From Bradyrhizobium canariense (GTDB lineage Bacteria > Pseudomonadota > Alphaproteobacteria > Rhizobiales > Xanthobacteraceae), in assembly GCF_019402665.1 (NCBI RefSeq), contig NZ_VSST01000072.1, positions 1 through 44,990 on the forward strand: a stretch of 44,990 bases of DNA. The letters are read 5' to 3'. Below are positions 25,323-33,906 of this stretch, one piece after another (the stretch's first letter is position 1; each line of letters begins with the position of its first letter). Under the pieces are notes generated by a model that was given only the letters and a program-made list of their open reading frames with translations, made no database searches and was not told where the DNA came from. Position numbers and translations under genes: made by a program.

Positions 25323-25977
25323 GGCGGCCCGGTCAAGCCGCCAGCCTCTCAGCCTCGTCCCCGACCGTGACTGTCCGCTCTGTCCGCGCCTGGTCGCCTT
25401 TCGCGAGGCGAACCGCGCGCGCGAGCCATTGTGGCACAATGCACCGGTTGCGCCTTTCGGCGACATCAAGGCGCGCCTGCTGATCGTCGGCCTTGCGCCG
25501 GGGATGCAGGGCGCCAACCGCACCGGCCGTCCCTTCACCGGCGATTATGCCGGCGACCTGCTCTACGCCACGCTGCTCGAATACGGCTTCGCCAAGGGCC
25601 AATATCAGGCGCGTCCCGACGACGGCCTGAAGCTGGTCGACTGTCGGATCGCCAATGCGGTGCATTGCGTGCCGCCGCAGAACAAGCCGCTGCCGGTCGA
25701 GATCAACACCTGCCGGCAGTTCCTCGCGGCTAATCTCGCAACGATGCCGAACCTGCGCGCGATCGTCGCCCTCGGGCGTATTGCGCACGACACCGTGCTC
25801 AAGCCGCTGAACCTGAAGGGATCGCAAGCCCCCTTCGGCCACGGCGCCGTGCATCAGGCTAGCGCATTCAGGCTCTACGACAGCTATCACTGCTCCCGCT
25901 ACAATACGAACACCCGCGTGCTGACGCCGGACATGTTCCGCTCCGTGTTCGCGAAGGTGAAGGCCGACCTCGACTAA
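25303..25977 (+). CDS. uracil-DNA glycosylase, family 5 (UdgB), Fe-S type
   Basis: A 224-residue family 5 uracil-DNA glycosylase, which removes uracil and other deaminated bases. The family motif GLAPGMQGANRTGRPFTGD forms the active-site loop, and the C-terminal SYHCSRYNTNTRVLTPD corresponds to the HPS-type leucine-loop motif. Cysteines C24 and C27 (DCPLC) with later ones (VHCVPPQN, INTCRQF) are suitable ligands for a 4Fe-4S cluster. The ATG chosen lies 20 bp inside the NYN gene; a frame opening upstream encodes no recognisable sequence. It ends with a 4-bp convergent overlap with the peroxiredoxin gene. Confidence 0.88.
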   Translation: MTTSRSEAARSSRQPLSLVPDRDCPLCPRLVAFREANRAREPLWHNAPVAPFGDIKARLLIVGLAPGMQGANRTGRPFTGDYAGDLLYATLLEYGFAKGQYQARPDDGLKLVDCRIANAVHCVPPQNKPLPVEINTCRQFLAANLATMPNLRAIVALGRIAHDTVLKPLNLKGSQAPFGHGAVHQASAFRLYDSYHCSRYNTNTRVLTPDMFRSVFAKVKADLD

Positions 25978-26567
25978 TCCTTCGACAAGCCCTTGGCTGG
26001 ATTGGCCTTCAGCCAGTCCAGGACATCGCCGGCGTTCCGGTCGGGCGGAAACACCGGATAGAACACATGCGTGATCTTGGCGTCGTCGACGATCAGCGCA
26101 AGGCGCTTGATCAGCGTCAGGCCCGCGACCTCCATGGTCGGCAAATTCAGGGCGCGCGTAAGCGCCAGCTTGTCGTCCGAGAGCACCGGGAACGGCAGAT
26201 GCAGCCGCGAGGCCATCTCGGTCTGGTACGCGTTGCTCTGGGTCGAGAGGCCGAACACCTGCGCGGCGCCGGCGGCCTTCAGCTCGGCGAACAGATCGCG
26301 AAACGCGCAGGTCTGCGGCGTGCAGCCGCGCGCGCCCGGGATCATGTCCCAATCGTCGACCAGCGCGATCTTGCCGGGCTCGCCGGTGCGCGGATAGGCG
26401 AACACCACGGTCCGGCCACGCAGTGCCGACAGCGCGACTGACGTGTCGTCGGTGGCGCGCAGACTGACCGGCGGCAGCGTCATGCCTTTCAGGTGCGCGG
26501 CGCTCCCGTCATCCGCGGGTGCGGGAATCCGGGTCCAATCGACCTCGAGCAGGTTTCTCTGAGTCAT
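25974..26567 (-). CDS. BCP/PrxQ-like peroxiredoxin
   Basis: A 197-residue thioredoxin-fold peroxiredoxin that reduces peroxides. The active site is PGARGCTPQTCAFRD, giving peroxidatic C82 and resolving C87 in the C-x4-C spacing of PrxQ/BCP atypical 2-Cys enzymes. Between the strand TVVFAYPRTGEPG and the active site there is an insertion (about 15 residues) not found in E. coli BCP. C-terminal strand LALIVDDAKITHVFYPVFPP fits the fold. It is convergent with the glycosylase and 4 bp upstream of smpB on the same strand, and may be co-transcribed with it. Confidence 0.85.
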   Translation of the reverse strand: MTQRNLLEVDWTRIPAPADDGSAAHLKGMTLPPVSLRATDDTSVALSALRGRTVVFAYPRTGEPGKIALVDDWDMIPGARGCTPQTCAFRDLFAELKAAGAAQVFGLSTQSNAYQTEMASRLHLPFPVLSDDKLALTRALNLPTMEVAGLTLIKRLALIVDDAKITHVFYPVFPPDRNAGDVLDWLKANPAKGLSKD

Positions 26568-26571
26568 CCCG

Positions 26572-27045
26572 CTATCCCCTCGCCCGCATCAGGCGGCCCT
26601 TCTCCCGGCTCCAGTCGCGCTTCTTCTCGGACTCGCGCTTGTCGTGCAGCTTCTTACCCTTTGCAACCGCGAGCTGTAATTTGGCGCGACCCCGCTCGTT
26701 GAAGTAAAGCTTGAGCGGGATCAGCGTCATGCCTTCGCGGTCGACCGCGCCCATCAACTTGTTGATCTGCTTGCGATGCAGCAGCAGTTTTCGCGGCCGC
26801 TTGGGCTCGTGATTGAAGCGGTTGCCCTGGAGATATTCCGGAATGGTGGCGTTGATCAGCCAGATCTCGCCGTCCTTGGAATCGGCGTAGGATTCCGCGA
26901 TCGTGCTCTTGCCGTTGCGGATCGACTTGACCTCGGTGCCGGTCAACGCAATGCCGACCTCGATCGTATCCTCGATCGCATAGTTGAAGCGGGCCTTGCG
27001 GTTTTCCGCCATGACCTTGATCGGACGTTCGTTCTTGTCGGCCAT
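26572..27045 (-). CDS. smpB: SsrA-binding protein SmpB
   Basis: A 157-residue SmpB, the partner of tmRNA in rescuing stalled ribosomes. Signature segments: AENRKARFNYAIEDTIEVGI at the N-terminus, LTGTEVKSIRNGKSTIAESY and LLLHRKQINKLMGAVDREG in the OB-fold, and a basic C-terminal tail KKLHDKRESEKKRDWSREKG that enters the decoding site. The ATG of MADKNERPI was preferred over a start three codons upstream. No tmRNA gene is seen in this window. Confidence 0.95.
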   Translation of the reverse strand: MADKNERPIKVMAENRKARFNYAIEDTIEVGIALTGTEVKSIRNGKSTIAESYADSKDGEIWLINATIPEYLQGNRFNHEPKRPRKLLLHRKQINKLMGAVDREGMTLIPLKLYFNERGRAKLQLAVAKGKKLHDKRESEKKRDWSREKGRLMRARG

Positions 27046-27104
27046 GGAAGACAAACCTGATCGAGATGCGCGAGGACGCTAACAGTTTGGATGAAGCGAG
27101 CGCG

Positions 27105-27548
27105 TCAAGACTTCTTGAGGAGATCGCGGATCTCGGTCAGCAGCTCGACCTCGGCCGACGGCTTTGGTGGAGCGGCAGGCTGCGCCTCGTCCTTGCGCTT
27201 CAACTTGTTCATGGCACGGATCACCAGGAACAGCACGAAGGCAATGATGATGAAGTTGATCGTCAGCGTGAGGAAGTTGCCCCAAGCCAAGACGGCGCCC
27301 TGCTTTTTCGCGTCCGCGAGATTTGCGGCGGTGACCTTGCTCGAAAGCGGCGTGAAGTAGTTCGAGAAGTCGAGGCCGCCGGTGGCCGCACCGATGATCG
27401 GCATGATCACGTCGCCGACCAGCGATGTGACGATGGCGCCGAAGGCCGCGCCGATGATGACGCCGACCGCGAGATCGACGACGTTGCCCTTCATGGCGAA
27501 CTCGCGGAACTCCCTGAGCATCCGCGTGCCTCTTTCGTCGATCGCCAT
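27105..27548 (-). CDS. mscL: large-conductance mechanosensitive channel MscL
   Basis: A 147-residue MscL, an emergency valve opening on osmotic downshock. The N-terminal FREFAMKGNVVDLAVGVIIG and TM1 continuing AAFGAIVTSLVGDVIMP are diagnostic. The periplasmic loop is followed by TM2 (FIIIAFVLFLVIRAMNKL). A C-terminal cytoplasmic helix carries AEVELLTEIRDLLKKS. The ATG encoding MAIDERGTRM was chosen. It lies 25 bp after dapA and about 60 bp before smpB on the same strand. Confidence 0.95.
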   Translation of the reverse strand: MAIDERGTRMLREFREFAMKGNVVDLAVGVIIGAAFGAIVTSLVGDVIMPIIGAATGGLDFSNYFTPLSSKVTAANLADAKKQGAVLAWGNFLTLTINFIIIAFVLFLVIRAMNKLKRKDEAQPAAPPKPSAEVELLTEIRDLLKKS

Positions 27549-27573
27549 GAAAGCTCCCCGATCGGCTAGCGCG

Positions 27574-28464
27574 TCAGTTGATGAGGCCGGCATGAACCAT
27601 CGCGCTGCGCACCGCAACGCGGGTCGGCTCGGTGACCGGCACCATCGGCAGCCGCAGCGTCTCGTCCAGCTTGCCGAGCAGCGACAGCGCGTACTTGATC
27701 GGCGCCGGATTGCTCTCGATGAAGAGGTTGTTGTGCAGCGGCATCAGCTTGTCGTGCAGCTTCAGTGCGGTGGCATGGTCGCCTTTCGCCCAGGCGGCCT
27801 GGAACTCCGAGCACAGCCGCGGCGCGACGTTCGAGGTCACCGAGATGCAGCCATGGCCGCCATGGGCCATGTAACCGAGGATGGTCGCATCCTCGCCCGA
27901 GAGCTGGTTGAAGTCCTCGCCCATCGCCGCGCGCTGCTGTGAGACGCGGACCATGCTGGCGGTGGCGTCCTTGACGCCGGCGATGTTCTTCAGCTCCCAC
28001 AGCCGCGCCATGGTGTCGACCGACATGTCGATCACCGAGCGCGGCGGGATGTTGTAGATAATGATCGGAATCCCGATCGCGTCGTTGATCGCCTTGAAGT
28101 GCTGGTACATTCCTTCCTGGGTCGGCTTGTTATAGTAGGGCGTCACGACCAGAACCGCGTTCGCCCCCGCCTTCTCGGCGTGCTGGGCGAGCTCGATCGC
28201 CTCTTTTGTCGAGTTGGACCCGGCGCCGGCGACCACGGGCACGCGGCCTTTTGCTTCCTCGATGCACCATTCAACGACCTTCTTGTGCTCGTCATGGCTC
28301 AGCGTCGGGCTCTCGCCGGTGGTGCCGACCGGGACCAGGCCGTTGGTGCCCTCTGAAATCTGCCAGTTGACCAGGGAGCGGAACGCCGCCTCGTCCAGCG
28401 AGCCGTTCTTGAACGGCGTGACCAAGGCGGTGAACGATCCCCGGAATTTCGTCTTGGCTGCCAT
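27574..28464 (-). CDS. dapA: 4-hydroxy-tetrahydrodipicolinate synthase
   Basis: A 296-residue DapA, which condenses pyruvate with aspartate semialdehyde at the branch point to lysine and diaminopimelate. The TIM-barrel motifs are GTTGESPTLSHDEH, VVTPYYNKPTQEGMY with the catalytic Tyr, and the Schiff-base lysine in NIAGVKDATA. Length is standard. The start at MAAKTKFRGSFTALV is preferred over an upstream in-frame codon. It may be co-transcribed with mscL and smpB. Confidence 0.95.
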   Translation of the reverse strand: MAAKTKFRGSFTALVTPFKNGSLDEAAFRSLVNWQISEGTNGLVPVGTTGESPTLSHDEHKKVVEWCIEEAKGRVPVVAGAGSNSTKEAIELAQHAEKAGANAVLVVTPYYNKPTQEGMYQHFKAINDAIGIPIIIYNIPPRSVIDMSVDTMARLWELKNIAGVKDATASMVRVSQQRAAMGEDFNQLSGEDATILGYMAHGGHGCISVTSNVAPRLCSEFQAAWAKGDHATALKLHDKLMPLHNNLFIESNPAPIKYALSLLGKLDETLRLPMVPVTEPTRVAVRSAMVHAGLIN

Positions 28465-28667
28465 GGACTTCCTCCGTACGCGGCGATCTCGAGCGAGCCG
28501 CATTCATATCGGGTCTATCCCGCCGGTAAAAGACCCGCCTCGGCGTGACGCACCGTTTAGGCCGCGATTTTGCCGCGGTGGTGGTGCAAACCCGGCGAAG
28601 GTAAGCGGCTGTTGGTATTTTGTCCGCATATTCAATCAAATACAGCCAGATCTTGTACAGCTAGGTC

Positions 28668-31163
28668 TTGAGCCAATTGACTGATTCGGGGCGACGAAAC
28701 GCCGTGATCTCCTTTCCGCGCGCCGCATGGCGATCCACCGGTCTGATCGTGTGCCTGATGGCAGGGCTGTCCGCGGGCTGCGCCGCCTGGGCCAAATCCA
28801 ATGAGACAACCGCGGAGACCGCCAAGGAAACCGCTAAGGAAACCGCGAAGCCCGCCGCCAAGCCAGCCGCCAAGGACACTTCGAAGGGAGCGTCCAAGGG
28901 AACCGGTAAGGAACCTTCGAAGGACGCCGCCAAGGGGGCAAGTAAGGGCGCAAGCAAGGGCGCGACCAGTCCCCCCGCCAAGGATGCCGCGAAGAAGCCT
29001 GGCAGGGATGCTGGCAAGAACGCAGGCAAGGAACCTGCGAAGGACAAGCTGAAGCCTGCGGCTGCCGCGCCAAAGTCAACGCCGACCGCTGGCGCCTCTG
29101 TCCCGAAAACCGCACCCGCGCCGGCTGCGACAGCCACCGTCAGACCCACCGCTCCGGCCCCCGCCAAGCCCGTCGCGGCTCCTGTCCTGGCTCCGGCGAC
29201 CCGCCAGCATGCCGCCCCGCGCAAGCCGGTCACACCGGCTGCGGTTGCCGCGACCTCCTCGACGTCGCAAGCCGACAAGGACACGCTGGAGGCCGTGATC
29301 GAGCTCGTGCGCAAGCGCAAGGCGGGCGACGCCACCAATGCCGCGGGCACGATCTCAGATCCCGTGGCGCGAAAGCTCGCGGAATGGATCATCCTTCGCA
29401 GCGAGGACAATGGCGCGACTGTCGAGCGCTACCGCGCCTTCCTCTCCGCCAATCCGAGCTGGCCGTCGCAGACCTTCCTGCGCCGGCGCCTGGAGGCCGC
29501 GATGTGGGACGACAGGCGCGACGACCAGGTTGCGTGGTCGTGGTTCGAGAACGAATCCCCCGTGTCCGCCAAGGGCCGCTTCACGCTCGCCAAGGCGATG
29601 CTGGCGCGCGGCGACCGCGCCAACGCCGAACGTCTGGTGCGCGACGCCTGGCGCAGCGACCCGATGTCGGAAGAGACCGAGAACAACGCACTCGACCAGT
29701 TCGGCGCGCTGCTGACGCCCGGCGATCAAAAGGCGCGGATGGACACGCTGCTCTATGGCAGCGAGAACGAGGCTGCATTGCGTGCCGCGAAGCGCCTCGG
29801 GGCCGGCTATGTCGCACTCGCCAAGGCCCGAATCGCCTCCCTCAAGAAAGCCCCGAACGCACGTGCGTTGCTCGAAGCCGTGCCGCGCGAGCTGCACGGC
29901 GATCCCGGCTTCATCTTCAGCAAGATCCAGCTGCTGCGCCGCGAGGAGAAATTTGCGGAAGCCGCCCAGCTCATGCTGTCGGCACCGAAGGATCCGGGCC
30001 GTCTCTACAATCTCGACGAATGGTGGATCGAGCGGCGCCTCCTGGCGCGCAAGATGATCGACACCGAGGAATTCCGCAGCGCCTATCTGATCGCGCGCGA
30101 TGCCGCCCTGCCCTCGCGCGACATCTACAAGACCGAGCAGGAGTTCACCGCCGGCTGGATCGCGCTGCGCTTCCTCAACGATCCCGCGGCCGCGACTCAG
30201 CATTTTGCCCGCATCGGGATCGGCAGCGTCAATCCGACCACGCTGGCGCGCGCCGGCTATTGGCAGGGCCGCGCCGCCGAAGCTGCAGGCCGCCAGCAGG
30301 AGGCGCGCAACGCCTACGCGCGGGCCGCCGAGCAATCCACCAGCTATTACGGCCAGCTCGCACGTGCCAAGCTCGGCCTGCCGCAGATCGAGCTCAACGC
30401 TCAGCCGCGCAGCCGCGGTGCCGAACGGCTGGAGATCGTGCGCGCCGCGCAGCTGCTCTACGAGCTCGACGAGCGCGAGATGGCGATACCGATGCTCGCC
30501 GACATGGGTGAGAACGGCGATCCTGAAGCGCTAGCCGGCCTTGGCGAGCTCACCCAGCGCCACAGCGACGCCCGCGGCATGCTGCTGCTTGGCAAGGCCG
30601 CGCTCAATCGCGGGCTGCCGTTCGATTTCTACGCCTATCCCGTCAACGGTATTCCGCAGTTCACGCCGATCGGCCCCGAGGTCGAGCGCAGCATCATCTA
30701 CGCCATCGCGCGGCAGGAGAGCGCCTTCAACCCCTCGGTCGTCTCGCCGGCGCAGGCCTATGGGCTGATGCAGGTGACGCCGGACGCCGCGCGCTATGTC
30801 TGCAAGCGGCACGGCGGGACCTACGATCTGGGACGTCTGAAGAACGATTCGGCCTACAACGCCACGCTCGGCTCGGCCGAGCTCGGTGGGCTGCTCGAGG
30901 ACTATCGCGGCTCCTACATCATGACTTTTGCCGCCTACAATGCCGGCCGCGGCAGTGTGAAGAAGTGGATCGATCGCTACGGCGATCCGCGCGACCCCAA
31001 GGTCGATGCGGTCGATTGGGTCGAGCTGATCCCGTTCTCCGAGACGCGCAACTACGTGCAGCGGATCATGGAGAACCTTCAGGTCTACCGCGCCCGCTTC
31101 GGCGGCGGCACGCGGTTGCAGATCGAGGCCGATTTGCGCCGCGGCGCCGGCAGCGTGGAGTAA
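28668..31163 (+). CDS. slt: soluble lytic murein transglycosylase with long low-complexity N-terminal linker
   Basis: An Slt70-type lytic transglycosylase of up to 831 residues, larger than E. coli Slt70 (645). An N-terminal hydrophobic signal (LIVCLMAGLSAGCAAWAKS) is followed by about 165 residues of Lys/Ala/Pro/Thr repeats (AKETAKETAKPAAKPAAKD and similar), likely a flexible linker. The alpha-superhelical U domain spans roughly residues 210-660. The catalytic domain has the glutamate E684 in YAIARQESAFNPSVVSPAQA, then YGLMQVTP and AYNAGRGSVKKW. The start is uncertain: TTG at 28668 or GTG at 28704, since no ATG precedes the signal sequence. Confidence 0.92.
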   Translation: MSQLTDSGRRNAVISFPRAAWRSTGLIVCLMAGLSAGCAAWAKSNETTAETAKETAKETAKPAAKPAAKDTSKGASKGTGKEPSKDAAKGASKGASKGATSPPAKDAAKKPGRDAGKNAGKEPAKDKLKPAAAAPKSTPTAGASVPKTAPAPAATATVRPTAPAPAKPVAAPVLAPATRQHAAPRKPVTPAAVAATSSTSQADKDTLEAVIELVRKRKAGDATNAAGTISDPVARKLAEWIILRSEDNGATVERYRAFLSANPSWPSQTFLRRRLEAAMWDDRRDDQVAWSWFENESPVSAKGRFTLAKAMLARGDRANAERLVRDAWRSDPMSEETENNALDQFGALLTPGDQKARMDTLLYGSENEAALRAAKRLGAGYVALAKARIASLKKAPNARALLEAVPRELHGDPGFIFSKIQLLRREEKFAEAAQLMLSAPKDPGRLYNLDEWWIERRLLARKMIDTEEFRSAYLIARDAALPSRDIYKTEQEFTAGWIALRFLNDPAAATQHFARIGIGSVNPTTLARAGYWQGRAAEAAGRQQEARNAYARAAEQSTSYYGQLARAKLGLPQIELNAQPRSRGAERLEIVRAAQLLYELDEREMAIPMLADMGENGDPEALAGLGELTQRHSDARGMLLLGKAALNRGLPFDFYAYPVNGIPQFTPIGPEVERSIIYAIARQESAFNPSVVSPAQAYGLMQVTPDAARYVCKRHGGTYDLGRLKNDSAYNATLGSAELGGLLEDYRGSYIMTFAAYNAGRGSVKKWIDRYGDPRDPKVDAVDWVELIPFSETRNYVQRIMENLQVYRARFGGGTRLQIEADLRRGAGSVE

Positions 31164-31242
31164 CTGCGTGCCCCTAACGACTCCGATGACAAAGCATCCA
31201 CGCATGCAGCGCAGATAGGGCGCGCAATAATAAGAGACGAAA

Positions 31243-32052
31243 ATGGATCAGATAATGTTGAGCGTCGTCCGTGCGGTACAGGCAGGCGCGACGACGATGA
31301 AGGGCGTGATCGACGCCACCGGACTATCTCGTCTCAAAATCGAACGTGCGTTGAATGCCCTAGAGAAGCAGCAGCTCCTGGTTCGAGACGGCCAGGGGTT
31401 TAGATCGAACAGTCTGCCGAAGGCAGCCCGGCAGTGCGGATCGTGCAATGCCTGCTGCGATATCCTCGAGGTGGCCGCCGTCGACAAGCCCGTGAACCAG
31501 CTGTGCAGGCATTGGCAGACGGGCGCGGGATGCACCATCTACGACCGCCGTCCGCAGATGTGCCGGTCCTTTGTCTGCGCCTGGTTGCAAGGTCACCTCG
31601 ACGACGACTGGTTTCCAGCGAAATCGGGCATCATCGTGCATTTCAGCCAGGATGCGGTCAACGTCACCGTCGATGACCATTGCCCCGATCGCTGGCGCGA
31701 GGAGCCTTATTTCAGCAAGCTCGCCGAATGGTCGCTGAACGGCATCAAGAGAATCGGAAACCGCGGTTACGCGACCCTCGTTGTGTCCGGTGCCGATAAG
31801 TTCCTGCTGCTGGGACGGACCATCGTTCCCGAACCGACGCTGTTCGGAACAGCGTTCCTGCCGCTTACGGCCGACACTTTCCGGTTCTGGCGGGCGAAAT
31901 CGCAGGAGCATTTGCAGCGGCTGCACGAGCGCATCGCCGAGATCGAGCGGATCAGACAGGAATTCGGCTCCTGCGCGATTCCCGACGAACTGGATGACGA
32001 CCCCTACCCGCCCTATCGGTCGGCTCTTCTGCGCTGGTCGAATCACGCCTGA
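31243..32052 (+). CDS. winged-helix plus cysteine-cluster (YkgJ-like) protein
   Basis: A 269-residue protein combining two parts. Residues 1-55 look like a winged helix-turn-helix (AGATTMKGVIDATGLSRLKI then ALNALEKQQLLVRDG). Residues 65-112 hold eight cysteines at 65, 68, 71, 72, 88, 97, 107 and 112 (CGSCNACCDI, CTIYDRRPQMCRSFVC), the pattern of the YkgJ/UPF0153 zinc- or iron-chelating cluster. The remaining 155 residues include a long C-terminal charged helix. The combination suggests a metal- or redox-responsive DNA-binding protein, but function is unknown. It is alone on its strand and convergent with the sulfatase gene. Confidence 0.7.
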   Translation: MDQIMLSVVRAVQAGATTMKGVIDATGLSRLKIERALNALEKQQLLVRDGQGFRSNSLPKAARQCGSCNACCDILEVAAVDKPVNQLCRHWQTGAGCTIYDRRPQMCRSFVCAWLQGHLDDDWFPAKSGIIVHFSQDAVNVTVDDHCPDRWREEPYFSKLAEWSLNGIKRIGNRGYATLVVSGADKFLLLGRTIVPEPTLFGTAFLPLTADTFRFWRAKSQEHLQRLHERIAEIERIRQEFGSCAIPDELDDDPYPPYRSALLRWSNHA

Positions 32053-32190
32053 ACTCCCACGCGGTCCACGCGGAGTAATTCGCCGTATGCCGCTCGATGC
32101 GCGCCGGTCGCGATCGAAACGTGGCGGCGGGCACGCGCGAAAGACGCCGCCCCGGGAGTTCGGGACGACGTCTTGAGGCTGGAAGCTACG

Positions 32191-33906
32191 CTACTTGGCG
32201 ATTGCAGCTTGCGCGGCTGCGATCTTCGCCTTCACGGCATCGAGATTGAAGCTCGCGCCCTTCTGCATGGGCGGAAATTCGATCGCCGTCATCGCCAGCT
32301 TCTCAACCTGCTGCTGGACAAAGACAAAGCGCCAGAATTCGTATTTGAACCAGTCGAAGTATTGCTGGGCCCCGTATTTGGTCCCGCTATCGGGCCAGCC
32401 CGTGCGCTCGAAAGGATCGAGGCGAAGGTTGGTCAAATAGGGCACGTCAACCTTGCTTTTATCACCCAGCCAGCCTCCGGGCTGGTCGATGAAACGATAC
32501 TTGTAGTCGTCGATGCGCACGGCCCCCAGCTCGCTTTCGCCGAAATAAAAGATTTCATGCCGATTTGACGGCCCCTTGCCAGTGATCATGTCCAGCTGAT
32601 TGTAACCATCCAGATGGCACTTGTAGGTGCGGTCACCGATGTGTTTACCCTTTTTGAGCTCGTCGGCGATGTTGGGATTGCCTGCAGCGGCCAGGAAGGT
32701 CGGGAACCAGTCCAGTCCGGACATGATGCCGTTCTCGACCTTGCCGGCCGGCACCTTGCCCGGCCAGCGGATCATCGCCGGCGCGCGGAAGCCGCCCTCC
32801 ATGATCGTGCCTTTGCTCTGCGCGAATGGCGTCTGTCCGCCATCGGGCCAGGTGAAGACCTCGGTGCCGTTGTCGGTCGTGAATACCACGATGGTGTTGT
32901 CATCGACGCCCATATCCTTCAGCTTCTGCATCACGACGCCAACGTCGTCGTCGAGCTGCGCCATGCCGGCTTCATGGATGGACCAACCATTCTTGGAGTT
33001 GCGCATCGCCTGGTACTTCGGCGACAGGTGCGTAACGATGTGCATGCGGGTCGGATTGAGCCACAGGAAGAATGGCTTGTTGTCGGCCTTGGCCCTGTCG
33101 ATGAAATTGAGCGCGAGGTCGCGGATTTCATCATCCACGGTTTCCATCCGCTTGGGATAGAGCGTTCCGGCGTCCTCGATCCTCTGCTTGCCGACCTTGC
33201 CCCAGCGCGGATCCACGGTGGCGTCGTCCACATTGGTCGCCCACGAGTGGACCATGTTGCGCGGACCGACTGTGTTCAACAGCTCCTGCGGATAAGCGGG
33301 GTGGGCCGGATCTTCCATCGCGTCGAGGTGATACAGGTAGCCAAAGAACTCGTCGAAGCCATGCACCGTCGGTAGAAACTCGTTTTTGTCGCCAAGGTGG
33401 TTCTTGCCGAACTGGCCGGTGGCGTAGCCCATACCTTTCAGCGCCGCAGCAATGGTCACGGCCTCCGCCGGCAAGCCGGTGGGAGCGCCGGCCTGGCCGA
33501 CTGTGGTCATGCCGGTGCGGATCGGCAGCTCGCCGGTGATGAAGTTGGCGCGGCCCGCCGTGCAACTCGCCTCGGCATAGTAATCGGTGAACAGCATGCC
33601 TTCGGCGGCGATCTTGTCGAGGTTTGGCGTCCGCCCGGCCATCATCCCGCGGTGGTAGGCGCCGATATTCCAGATGCCGATGTCGTCACCCATGATGACG
33701 ACGATGTTCGGCCGTTGCCCGGGCGCAGCGGGCGCCGGCGCCGCGGCTGGTTGCTGCGCTTGTGCAGGGCTCGTCAATCCGATGGCCGAAAGCGCCGAAG
33801 CGGCGGCGAGAGAACTACCACTTAACAAGAGATCGCGGCGTTTCATTCCGCCGCCGTTTGGTCCCGCGCTCATCTCAGGCTTTTCCGGAATCCTATCGTT
33901 ACTCAT
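32191..33906 (-). CDS. Tat-exported type I sulfatase (arylsulfatase family)
   Basis: A 571-residue alkaline-phosphatase-fold sulfatase that would hydrolyse sulfate esters. A twin-arginine signal is seen at residues 21-50 (MKRRDLLLSGSSLAAAS, ending AQA). Metal-binding GDD lies at 73-75 (VVIMGDDIG). The formylglycine site is C115 in CTAGR, followed by a typical TGELPIRTGM. A second metal site is in VFTTDNGTEVF. The ATG overlaps the FGE stop (ATGA), supporting this start. CTAGR is the CxAxR variant of the more usual CxPxR, so maturation depends on an enzyme accepting Ala. The substrate is unknown; aryl sulfates or choline-O-sulfate-like esters are possible. Confidence 0.9.
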   Translation of the reverse strand: MSNDRIPEKPEMSAGPNGGGMKRRDLLLSGSSLAAASALSAIGLTSPAQAQQPAAAPAPAAPGQRPNIVVIMGDDIGIWNIGAYHRGMMAGRTPNLDKIAAEGMLFTDYYAEASCTAGRANFITGELPIRTGMTTVGQAGAPTGLPAEAVTIAAALKGMGYATGQFGKNHLGDKNEFLPTVHGFDEFFGYLYHLDAMEDPAHPAYPQELLNTVGPRNMVHSWATNVDDATVDPRWGKVGKQRIEDAGTLYPKRMETVDDEIRDLALNFIDRAKADNKPFFLWLNPTRMHIVTHLSPKYQAMRNSKNGWSIHEAGMAQLDDDVGVVMQKLKDMGVDDNTIVVFTTDNGTEVFTWPDGGQTPFAQSKGTIMEGGFRAPAMIRWPGKVPAGKVENGIMSGLDWFPTFLAAAGNPNIADELKKGKHIGDRTYKCHLDGYNQLDMITGKGPSNRHEIFYFGESELGAVRIDDYKYRFIDQPGGWLGDKSKVDVPYLTNLRLDPFERTGWPDSGTKYGAQQYFDWFKYEFWRFVFVQQQVEKLAMTAIEFPPMQKGASFNLDAVKAKIAAAQAAIAK

